Assembly: GCA_030531695.1 (NCBI GenBank)
Contig: JAUNMV010000008.1
Span: forward strand, 1-42,543
Length of the DNA: 42,543 nt
From: Bacilli bacterium
GTDB lineage: Bacteria > Bacillota_I > Bacilli_A > RF39 > UBA660
Direction: 5' to 3'
This document shows, in pieces, positions 32,663-40,233 of this stretch. The notes under the pieces are model-generated. The model was not told where the DNA came from and ran no database searches. It was given only the letters and a program-made list of their open reading frames with translations. Numbering within the stretch: the stretch's first letter is position 1; each line of letters opens with the position of its first letter. The translations under genes and the position numbers were made by a program.

Positions 32663-34828
32663 TTATAACATTTGACTAGGATTAAAATCTATATCAATCT
32701 TAATTTTACTATTAGTTTTATAATGATCTAATATTTTGTCTAATATAAGTTTTAAATTATCACATTTTTTATATTTAATAATTATTCCATATCTAAATAT
32801 ATTATTCATTTTAAATATAGTACAAGTAGTTGGACCTAATATAATAGTACCAGTAAGATTTCTATCTAAACTTCTCTTTATCTTATTAGCCTCACTACCA
32901 ACTAAATTCATATCTTTACCACTAATTTTTATAAATACTAAATAGTAGTATGGTGGATATTTTAATGTTTTTCTAATATCCATTTCATATTTATAGAAAT
33001 CTAAATAATTATGACTCTTAGAATATTTAATAGCATAATGATCTGGATTAAATGTTTGTATTATTACTTCTCCAGATGCTTCACTTCTACCAGCTCTACC
33101 AGCTACTTGTGAAAGTAATGCATAAGTATTTTCACTACTTCTAAAATCAGGAATATTTAAAGATGTATCCGCATTAATAACTCCTACTAATGTTACTAAG
33201 GAAAAGTCTAATCCTTTCGCAACTACTTGAGTACCTAATAAAATATCATATTCATGATTCTTAAATGCTGTAATCATCTCTTCATGAGCACCTTTACGAC
33301 TAGTAGTATCATAATCCATTCTAAGTATTCTAGCATTTACATATTTCTTTAATTCTTCTTCTATCTTTTCTGTTCCACATCCTAAATCATTAATTGCCTC
33401 TTCTCCACATTCTGGACACTTAGTAAGATTACCTTCTCCATATCCGCAATAATGACACCTTAATGTATTAGAAGTCTTATGATATGTAAGTGTTATATCA
33501 CAATTAGGACACTTAATAGTATTACCACAATTCTTACAAGTAACAAAAGATGAATAGCCCCTTCTATTTAATAATAATATTATTTGTTCACCTTTATCTA
33601 ATCTATCATTTATAGAATCAATTAATAATTTAGAAAAATGCCCATAACTATTCTTCATCTCATGAGCCATATCAATAATAGTAACTTTAGGTAGACTTCT
33701 ACCATTAACTCTATTTAATAATTTAACTAAATGGTATACTCCCCTTTCTGCTCTAGCATAACTCTCAAGTCTAGGAGTAGCACTACCTAAGACAACTTTA
33801 CAATTATGATATTTACTACGAATTAAAGCTATATCTACTGCATGATATCTAGGATTAGAATCACTTTGTTTATAAGAATCACTATGCTCTTCATCTACAA
33901 TAATAATTCCAATATTTTCTAAAGGAGCAAATATAGCACTACGAGCACCAATAACAATACTTGCTTCTCCTCTAGCTATTCTTCTCCATTCATCATACTT
34001 TTCTCCATCAGATAAAGCAGAATGTAGTGCAGCTATTTTATCTCCAAATCTACTTTGAAATCTACTAACCATTTGTGGAGTTAAACTAATTTCAGGTACT
34101 AATACAATACTTGTTTTGCCTAATTTTAATTGTTCTTCTATTAACTCCATATATACTTCAGTCTTACCACTACCAGTAACTCCATATAATAAATAAGTTG
34201 AATCATTACTATTAGTAATCTCATTATATACAGATAACTGATCACTAGTTAATTTATTTTTATTAATAGTCTTATTAGAATAATTTAATCTATAATGTTC
34301 ATATTTTTCTTCTAAAATAATATTTTTCTTTAATAAAGTATTAATACTACTAATACTAATATTAGCTAATTCACTTCTTAAAACTAGTTCTTTTTCTTTT
34401 AATAAATCTATTATTTTTAATTGATTATCATTAAGTTTAAAATTACTTAAATCAATATTATTTAATCTATAAAAAGTATCATATTTAATATTAGATTTAC
34501 CATTAATATTAGCTTTTAAAGACTTAGGTAACATTACTTGATAACAGCTAATTAAAGTAGCTAAATACTCATGACTCATATATAAACCTAAATCTAATAA
34601 TTCTTTATTTAAAACTATGTCTGTATCTTTAATACTGATAATATCTTTTAATTCCATATCTGAATTATCTTTAATTTCTAATACAAATCCATCTAAAGTT
34701 TGTCTACCAAAAGGTACTTCTACTCTAATACCAATCTTAATGTCGTTAATTAAATTATCAGGTACATTATAATCAAAAACTTTATCAATATTTTTATTAG
34801 ATAATTCTACTAAAACACCTACTACCAA
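32663..34828 (-). CDS. priA: Primosomal protein N' (replication restart helicase)
   Basis: A DNA helicase that restarts stalled replication forks. The N-terminal binding domain begins VVGVLVELSNKNIDKVFDY. Helicase motifs follow: LLYGVTGSGKTEVY (Walker A), IIVDEEHSDSYKQ (Walker B), QVAGRAGR near motif VI. The zinc-binding region has eight cysteines (CKNCGNTIKCPNC, then CHYCGYGEGNLTKCPECG). Start: the ATG at 34852 lies at the transcription start implied by the TGTTATAAT at 34861-34853. GAGGTGA stands 5 bases before a TTG at 34828, which fits the family N-terminus, so TTG is chosen, giving about 721 aa. It is first in the cluster that runs to rpe. Confidence 0.95.
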   Translation of the reverse strand: MVVGVLVELSNKNIDKVFDYNVPDNLINDIKIGIRVEVPFGRQTLDGFVLEIKDNSDMELKDIISIKDTDIVLNKELLDLGLYMSHEYLATLISCYQVMLPKSLKANINGKSNIKYDTFYRLNNIDLSNFKLNDNQLKIIDLLKEKELVLRSELANISISSINTLLKKNIILEEKYEHYRLNYSNKTINKNKLTSDQLSVYNEITNSNDSTYLLYGVTGSGKTEVYMELIEEQLKLGKTSIVLVPEISLTPQMVSRFQSRFGDKIAALHSALSDGEKYDEWRRIARGEASIVIGARSAIFAPLENIGIIIVDEEHSDSYKQSDSNPRYHAVDIALIRSKYHNCKVVLGSATPRLESYARAERGVYHLVKLLNRVNGRSLPKVTIIDMAHEMKNSYGHFSKLLIDSINDRLDKGEQIILLLNRRGYSSFVTCKNCGNTIKCPNCDITLTYHKTSNTLRCHYCGYGEGNLTKCPECGEEAINDLGCGTEKIEEELKKYVNARILRMDYDTTSRKGAHEEMITAFKNHEYDILLGTQVVAKGLDFSLVTLVGVINADTSLNIPDFRSSENTYALLSQVAGRAGRSEASGEVIIQTFNPDHYAIKYSKSHNYLDFYKYEMDIRKTLKYPPYYYLVFIKISGKDMNLVGSEANKIKRSLDRNLTGTIILGPTTCTIFKMNNIFRYGIIIKYKKCDNLKLILDKILDHYKTNSKIKIDIDFNPSQML

Positions 34829-34852
34829 ATAAGTCACCTCCTCTAAAAACAT

Positions 34853-34861
34853 ATTATAACA
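34853..34861 (-). promoter_or_regulatory. priA promoter, extended -10 (TGTTATAAT)
   Basis: TGT-TATAAT on the minus strand. Transcription from it would begin at about 34846, after the ATG at 34852, supporting the TTG start. Confidence 0.55.
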
Positions 34862-34870
34862 TAAAACAAA

Positions 34871-34892
34871 AAAGAAGTATTTCTACTTCTTT
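34871..34892 (-). terminator. Terminator of pilin module C
   Basis: Arms AAAGAAGTA (34871-34879) and TACTTCTTT (34884-34892) with a GAAA loop on the minus strand. It is identical in sequence to the terminator at 37281-37302. A run of T follows. Confidence 0.8.
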
Positions 34893-35413
34893 TAATTACC
34901 AATAGTATAAGTAAATTCATAATCTACAGAACTAATAATTTTTACAAATGAACTTTCTTTAATCTTTATCTCTTCACCGGGAGCTATTTTATCTATAGTT
35001 GGAATAGGATTAACAAACTTAGTTCCATCAGACAATATAAATACTACAGAAATATTTAAAGCATTAATAGTATCATTACTATTATTTTTAATAGAAAAAG
35101 TATAAAGAGCTAAATCTTCTTCTGCACCAACTGTAATATTCATATTACTTATAGTAAGATCATCTTTTTTATGTTCTGAAGAAATACTCTCTACTTTATT
35201 AATCATAGAGCCATCTTTTTCTTTAGTATAATTATTAGGATCTATTGAGCTTTGAACTTTATCACCATTTTCATTAATAGTAGTACCATTTTCTATTATT
35301 TCTTTTGAATTATTTTCTTTTACTTTTTCAAAGTAGAAAATATTAATAAATATTCCACAAATAATTAATATAACTCCAATAATAACTATAATTAAACTTA
35401 TCTTATTTTTCAA
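34892..35413 (-). CDS. Small membrane-anchored partner of pilin C
   Basis: One membrane helix near the N-terminus (about residues 4-27) and an outer domain of about 145 residues. The outer part has KEKDGSMINKVESISSEHKK, DLTISNMNITVGAEEDLALY and VVFILSDGTKF. The same features occur in the 180-aa protein at 37302 and, more weakly, in the 157-aa protein at 39748, so the three form a family. The fold recalls FxLYD/DUF-type immunoglobulin-like domains, but no name is certain. The start is TTG at 35413, with AGGTGA before it. An in-frame GTG at 35422 overlaps that site. It follows pilin C with a 22-base gap and is probably cotranscribed. Confidence 0.75.
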   Translation of the reverse strand: MKNKISLIIVIIGVILIICGIFINIFYFEKVKENNSKEIIENGTTINENGDKVQSSIDPNNYTKEKDGSMINKVESISSEHKKDDLTISNMNITVGAEEDLALYTFSIKNNSNDTINALNISVVFILSDGTKFVNPIPTIDKIAPGEEIKIKESSFVKIISSVDYEFTYTIGN

Positions 35414-35435
35414 AAGTATCACCTACCATTTACAA

Positions 35436-37223
35436 TTAAGGTCTTCTCTTATAATAACTATATCCATTAGCACAATTCATTTCTATATAGTTAAGAGCAT
35501 GATCACCATATGGAAGAGTATTATTCCATACATAATTTAAAGCATCTTCAGCTTCCCATCTATTCATATTATAATCAGTAACAACTCTCTTAAACCAACC
35601 ACCGTTCCAATAGAAATCTTCCATTCTTGAACCAGTCCATCCAGCTGCATCAAATACACCAACGAATGCACTAACTCTATATTCACCAGCATGTCCTGTA
35701 CAAACCTGACACATTTGATAAGAAATATTAGCATTTAAAGTAACATCTCTAGATGGCATTCTTCCTGGATTATCATTCCATCCATTAAACTGATAGAACT
35801 CTCCAACATAACCTTGAGGATTTAAACCAGTATCAATATTATCTCCAACTTTTACTCTTCTACTATCCCATTCACTTCCCCAAACATTATAATGAACAGT
35901 ATAATAAAGTGATTTCCATTGAGCATATGCAGTAACAGAACCAGATGAAGCAATATTCTTTACATTTGCACCTACACCATAATTATTACCATTAATTTTC
36001 CAACCGGTAAATTCATGTCCATCTCTACTATAACCATTATTATTTAATATACAATCATATCCATAATAACATGTAGTAGTTGAAACATTACCAGAACCGC
36101 CATTCGCATCATATCTAACTTCAAATGTAGTAGAAATATATACAATTACATCTACTGATCTACAGTTGGAAGCCTCATCACACATCTTTATTCTTTGATA
36201 TCTTGCTCCTGCTGCAGATAAAGTATCATCATTTAAACTATTATTTTCTTTTTTTCTACTAGAGTGTAATTCTTTTACTAAATTAACATTTCCAGAAGCA
36301 TTCCATTCAAATATCTCTTTAGTAATACCATTATTATCATTACTTTCACTTAAATCTATATAGAAACCATGATTTCTCCATTCAGAAAATTTTACTTCTT
36401 CATTTGTTTTTGATACTAAAACATTACCAGTCTTATTACCATTTTCCAATTTATATAACTTAACAGTAATATTTGGAGGAGTATTATCAAGTTTAAATAA
36501 ATTACTTTGTACAGATTCATTAGATATTAAACTAGCCTCATTTCGCAAGTCTACTGGAGTTACAACTAATCTAATATTGCCATTCAAACCAGTAGGAGTA
36601 TCTACTTTTAAAGTTAAACTTTCTTCTACAACATTTTTAAAATTATGAGTAACTGCAGTACCTATAGGAGTACCATCCTCATAAACCCATTGATAACTAA
36701 TTTTAGCATTAGGACTAATACCTAATAAATCAACTATTTGAACATTGGTATAAGAAGATTTTTCAAACTTAGTATTTCCATTAGGTGTAAAAGAAATCTG
36801 TGGCCCTGACTCAGAAATACTATTAGTACATAAATTAAAATCAATTGTTGGTATTTCATCATCAGTAGGTAAAAAAGTTTCATAAGAATAATTACCATTA
36901 ACTTTCTTAATTCTTACAAATATTTTATCAACATTAATATCTTGTTTGGAAAAATCTAATTCTTCAATAATTTTACTATCAACAAGAGTTGAATAGTATA
37001 TATCCACACAACCAGTTTTTTGATAACCAAATAAATCAACATCTTTAGAATCAGAATAAATCTTTGCTCCTGACTCAATAATTTCTCTATATGAATCTAA
37101 TTTCCTTGAATTAAGCTGATTACTAATAGTACTAATAATAGGTAAAGTAATTAAAGTAACAATACCTAAAACAGTTATAGTTACTAATACTTCAACTAAT
37201 GTAAAACCCTTTCCATTTCTCAT
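35436..37223 (-). CDS. Large prepilin-like surface protein C
   Basis: 595 aa. The N-terminus has a prepilin signal: KGFTLVEVLVTITVLGIVT, with Gly before the cut, Phe at +1 and Glu at +5, then a helix. A pseudopilin-like head with a Cys pair (GCVDIYYSTLV, then FNLC) follows. Next are Ig-like segments (GPQISFTPNG, GISPNAKISYQWVYEDGTPI), an InlB-type repeat (about 370-437, FEVRYDANGGSGN to AYAQWK) and a second similar unit. The tip (about 503-595) has Cys and Trp (MCQVCTGHAGEYRV, NRWEAEDALNYVWNNT) and is related to that of pilin B. It has an extended -10 promoter and GCGGTGA upstream. The prepilin peptidase and the assembly ATPase are not in the window. Confidence 0.8.
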   Translation of the reverse strand: MRNGKGFTLVEVLVTITVLGIVTLITLPIISTISNQLNSRKLDSYREIIESGAKIYSDSKDVDLFGYQKTGCVDIYYSTLVDSKIIEELDFSKQDINVDKIFVRIKKVNGNYSYETFLPTDDEIPTIDFNLCTNSISESGPQISFTPNGNTKFEKSSYTNVQIVDLLGISPNAKISYQWVYEDGTPIGTAVTHNFKNVVEESLTLKVDTPTGLNGNIRLVVTPVDLRNEASLISNESVQSNLFKLDNTPPNITVKLYKLENGNKTGNVLVSKTNEEVKFSEWRNHGFYIDLSESNDNNGITKEIFEWNASGNVNLVKELHSSRKKENNSLNDDTLSAAGARYQRIKMCDEASNCRSVDVIVYISTTFEVRYDANGGSGNVSTTTCYYGYDCILNNNGYSRDGHEFTGWKINGNNYGVGANVKNIASSGSVTAYAQWKSLYYTVHYNVWGSEWDSRRVKVGDNIDTGLNPQGYVGEFYQFNGWNDNPGRMPSRDVTLNANISYQMCQVCTGHAGEYRVSAFVGVFDAAGWTGSRMEDFYWNGGWFKRVVTDYNMNRWEAEDALNYVWNNTLPYGDHALNYIEMNCANGYSYYKRRP

Positions 37224-37248
37224 ACCATCACCGCTATTCTATATATTA

Positions 37249-37257
37249 ATTTTAACA
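37249..37257 (-). promoter_or_regulatory. Promoter of pilin C, extended -10 (TGTTAAAAT)
   Basis: TGT-TAAAAT on the minus strand, 26 bases before the ATG at 37223. The same element stands before pilin B. Confidence 0.5.
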
Positions 37258-37280
37258 TACTAGAATATAAAAAAATATAA

Positions 37281-37302
37281 AAAGAAGTATTTCTACTTCT
37301 TT
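37281..37302 (-). terminator. Terminator of pilin module B
   Basis: Arms AAAGAAGTA (37281-37289) and TACTTCTTT (37294-37302), loop GAAA on the minus strand, then a T-rich run. The stem is the same as at 34871-34892. Confidence 0.8.
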
Positions 37303-37844
37303 TACTTTACATTATATTCAATATCATACTCTATAGCGCCTAATATACTCCTATATTCTTTTCTCTCTATCTTTTTACTTTTACCAGCTTTAAGATTATC
37401 AATTGTAGTAGGAGATCCTATAAGTCTAGAACCATCCTCAAAAATAAATACTATAGAGAATTCTAAATTACTATAATCTTTCTTACCAGTATTTTTTAAT
37501 ACAAAACTGTAATTTGCAAAAAATTCTTCTTCAGAAGCAAGAGTAATATTTAAGTCTTCGACAGTAAAATCATCTTTAGTATGTTTTTTTACTACTTTTT
37601 CACTATTATTAATCATAGAACCATCATCTTTTTTTTCATAATATTCAGATTTAGGTTCACTATCACTAGATTTAGCTTTTCCACTATCAGGATCATATTT
37701 TTTAACAGATATTTCAGTATTATCATTACTTGTTTCTTTACCATTGTCATTAGGCTTAGAGATACTTAGTATATTATAACCAACACCTACTAAAATAAAT
37801 ATAATTCCAATAATTAAAACTACTATAATTATTTTCTTCTTCAT
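37302..37844 (-). CDS. Small membrane-anchored partner of pilin B
   Basis: 180 aa with one N-terminal membrane helix (about residues 4-26), a Ser/Asp/Lys-rich linker, and an outer domain. Shared family features are KKDDGSMINNSEKVVKKHTK, DFTVEDLNITLASEEEF, YSFVLKNTGKKDYSNLEFSI and VFIFEDGSRLIGSPTTIDNL. It is the closest relative of the protein ending at 34892. GAGGTGA stands before the ATG at 37844, 12 bases after the pilin B stop, so the pair is one transcript. It may act as a chaperone, anchor or minor subunit of the pilin; this is a guess from the constant pairing. Confidence 0.78.
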   Translation of the reverse strand: MKKKIIIVVLIIGIIFILVGVGYNILSISKPNDNGKETSNDNTEISVKKYDPDSGKAKSSDSEPKSEYYEKKDDGSMINNSEKVVKKHTKDDFTVEDLNITLASEEEFFANYSFVLKNTGKKDYSNLEFSIVFIFEDGSRLIGSPTTIDNLKAGKSKKIERKEYRSILGAIEYDIEYNVK

Positions 37845-37856
37845 ATAATCACCTCA

Positions 37857-39665
37857 TTAACAAGCCCATGCTCTACATCTAGGAATAGTATCTCCATTAT
37901 CACAACTAATATATCCCCATACTAAGAAGTATGTACCATAAGAAGCTGGAGTATTATTCCATACATAATCAAATACTTGATTAGCTCTCCACCAATTCAT
38001 ATTCTGAGCAGTATGAACTTGCCAATAACCACCCCATCCAATATCAACCATATAAGCATCCCAATATCCAGCTTGTTGGAATTTAGGAATAAATGAAGCT
38101 ACATGATTATATTTCTCATGTCCAGTAACTATTCTACACATATAGTCAGTAATATAAGCTTCTAATGTAATATCATGATCAGGCATAGTACCTGGATTAC
38201 CATTCCACCAATTAAATCTCTTATAATGATTAATTGATCCTTGAGGATTTAGACTACCATCTATACTATCACCATAGTGAAGAGTTCTGGTTGTCCAATT
38301 ACCATTATATCCTGCACCATCGTTTACATGATAATAAACAGTATAATTAATAGCATTCCATTGAGCATATGCAGTAAATGTTTTATTTTGAATAGTTAAA
38401 TTTTTAACACTACCACCTGCATTATAATTAGTACCATCTATTTTCCACTTATTAAAAGTATGACCAGTACGAGAATATCCATTACCAGCTAAATTACAAT
38501 CGTATCCATAATAACATACTGTAGATCCTACACTACCTGATCCACCATTTCCATTATAATCAATTACGAATCTACTAGAAACAGATACTTGTACAGTCTT
38601 AGTAGTACAGTTATCAGCTTCATCACATAATTTAATAGAACCATATCTAACTCCAGGAGCAGTTAAAGTATGATTAGTTATTGGAGTATATGTACCAGAT
38701 CCACCATTTAAAGTAGTATCTAAACTAGTTTTACCAGATTGATTCCAAGACCAAACTTCATTAGTTATACCAACATTATCGGTACTTCTAGTAAAATCAA
38801 AATAATATCCATATGTCTTCCAACCATTTATAGTAACATTACTATTATTACCACTAGCTAAAACTCCACCTGTTCTATTTCCACCACTTTCTTGATATGC
38901 ATCAATATTAACAACAGGTGCAATAGTATCAAGTTTAAATTCATGACTTTGAACTGTTTCTGTAGAAATTAATCCACCCTCATTACTTAAATCAACAGGA
39001 GTAACAACAAGTTTAATCTTACCATTAATTCCATCAGGAGTATCAACTTTTACAGATAATTCTTCAACAATAGTATTCTTAAAATTCTTATTTACTGCGG
39101 TACCTATAGGAGTACCATCCATATAAAACCATTGATAACTAATCTTAGCATTAGGACTAATACCAATTAAATCCTTTATTTTAACATTAGTAAATGATTT
39201 CTTTTCATACCTAGTATTTCCATCAGGTGAAAAAGAAATTTCAGGTCCTGAATCAGAAATAGAACCATCACATAAAGTAAAATCAATTGAAGGAATATCA
39301 TCACTAGTAGGTAAAAAAGTCTCATAACTATAATTATTATTAATCTTTCTAACTCTAACAAATATTTTATCTACAATAACTTTTTGATTAGAAAAATCTA
39401 ATTCTTCAATAATTTTATTAGAAACAAGAGTTGTATAATATACATCAACACATCCAGTCTTTTGATGACCAAATAAGTCCATATCTTTAGAATCTGTATA
39501 TAATTTAGCTCCAGATTCAATTATTTCACCATAAGATTCTAACTTTTTATTATTTAATTGACTAGTAACAACACTAATAACAGGTAAAGTTAATAATGTA
39601 ACTATACCCAAAACAGTAATAGTAACTAATACTTCGACTAATGTAAACCCTTTATAATTTTTCAT
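37857..39665 (-). CDS. Large prepilin-like surface protein B
   Basis: 602 aa. The prepilin signal is YKGFTLVEVLVTITVLGIV with Phe+1 and Glu+5. The head repeats the GCVDVYYTTLV and FTLC Cys pair. Ig-like units follow (GPEISFSPDG, KISYQWFYMDGTPIGTAV, EVWSWNQSGKTSLDTTLNGG). An InlB-type repeat reads RFVIDYNGNGGSGS to AYAQWN, and a related unit is next (TVYYHVNDGAGYNG). The tip is close to that of pilin C (CRIVTGHEKYNHVASF, NWWRANQVFDYVWNNT), ending with several Cys. The ATG at 39665 has GGTGATG before it. Part of the gene (38585-38825) is very similar to pilin A at DNA level. It is cotranscribed with the 180-aa partner. Confidence 0.8.
   Translation of the reverse strand: MKNYKGFTLVEVLVTITVLGIVTLLTLPVISVVTSQLNNKKLESYGEIIESGAKLYTDSKDMDLFGHQKTGCVDVYYTTLVSNKIIEELDFSNQKVIVDKIFVRVRKINNNYSYETFLPTSDDIPSIDFTLCDGSISDSGPEISFSPDGNTRYEKKSFTNVKIKDLIGISPNAKISYQWFYMDGTPIGTAVNKNFKNTIVEELSVKVDTPDGINGKIKLVVTPVDLSNEGGLISTETVQSHEFKLDTIAPVVNIDAYQESGGNRTGGVLASGNNSNVTINGWKTYGYYFDFTRSTDNVGITNEVWSWNQSGKTSLDTTLNGGSGTYTPITNHTLTAPGVRYGSIKLCDEADNCTTKTVQVSVSSRFVIDYNGNGGSGSVGSTVCYYGYDCNLAGNGYSRTGHTFNKWKIDGTNYNAGGSVKNLTIQNKTFTAYAQWNAINYTVYYHVNDGAGYNGNWTTRTLHYGDSIDGSLNPQGSINHYKRFNWWNGNPGTMPDHDITLEAYITDYMCRIVTGHEKYNHVASFIPKFQQAGYWDAYMVDIGWGGYWQVHTAQNMNWWRANQVFDYVWNNTPASYGTYFLVWGYISCDNGDTIPRCRAWAC
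38585..38825 (-). repeat. Segment of pilin B nearly identical to a segment of pilin A
   Basis: This stretch matches 41396-41638 in order and spacing with few changes. At 38771-38823 versus 41582-41634 only two bases differ by eye. It encodes the Ig-like part LDTTLNGGSGT to KLCDEADNC. Confidence 0.6.
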
Positions 39666-39690
39666 ATTATACATCACCCTATCATATATT

Positions 39691-39699
39691 ATTTTAACA
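39691..39699 (-). promoter_or_regulatory. Promoter of pilin B, extended -10 (TGTTAAAAT)
   Basis: TGT-TAAAAT on the minus strand, 26 bases before the ATG at 39665. Confidence 0.5.
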
Positions 39700-39723
39700 A
39701 ATTATTAATAATAATTAAATAAA

Positions 39724-39745
39724 AAAGAAGATAAAAATCTTCTTT
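39724..39745 (-). terminator. Terminator of pilin module A
   Basis: Arms AAAGAAGAT (39724-39732) and ATCTTCTTT (39737-39745) with a 4-base loop, then a T-run on the minus strand. It is similar to, but not identical with, the terminators of modules B and C. Confidence 0.75.
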
Positions 39746-39747
39746 TT

Positions 39748-40221
39748 TTAATAACCAATATCAAATGCATCATCTGATTTAACTACTTCTAATTTATAAT
39801 CATAGAAATTAGTTTTATCAAGGATAATAGTCTTTTCCATATTAACACTATCTCCTGCTTTTAAACGATAGAAATTAAATGTTCTCTCTATACTACCATC
39901 TTCATCATTTTCATATAAAAACGTAAGTACTACTTGTCCATATTCAATTGGCTCTTTATCATCATTTGTTACTGTAAATGATACTTTGTATCCTTTAGAA
40001 TCTCCTAATTCAACACCTTCAACAGTAGTTTCTTCTATTTTAACATTATCTATAGAAACACCATCTTTAGTATGTTTCTCATTTAATCGATATTCTTTTT
40101 CATTAACAGGTTCTTTAGGAGTATCTTTAGTAATAATACTAGAATATATTGCAACACCAATTAAAGAAAATGCAACAAATATTATAACTATTAATAATAT
40201 TTTAATGAAATTCTTTTTCAT
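39748..40221 (-). CDS. Small membrane-anchored partner of pilin A
   Basis: 157 aa with one membrane helix (about residues 7-29) and an outer domain. It shares with the other two partners the place in the module, the HTKD motif (NEKHTKDGVSIDNVKIE) and the pattern VTNDDKEPIEYGQVVLTFLYENDEDG, but is more divergent and shorter in the linker. Near the end RLKAGDSVNMEKTIILDK takes the place of the Pro-Thr-Ile-Asp and Gly parts of the others. AGGAGG precedes the ATG at 40221. It lies 12 bases after the pilin A stop. Membership of the family is likely but less sure than for the other two. Confidence 0.72.
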   Translation of the reverse strand: MKKNFIKILLIVIIFVAFSLIGVAIYSSIITKDTPKEPVNEKEYRLNEKHTKDGVSIDNVKIEETTVEGVELGDSKGYKVSFTVTNDDKEPIEYGQVVLTFLYENDEDGSIERTFNFYRLKAGDSVNMEKTIILDKTNFYDYKLEVVKSDDAFDIGY

Positions 40222-40233
40222 TTTCTTTACCTC

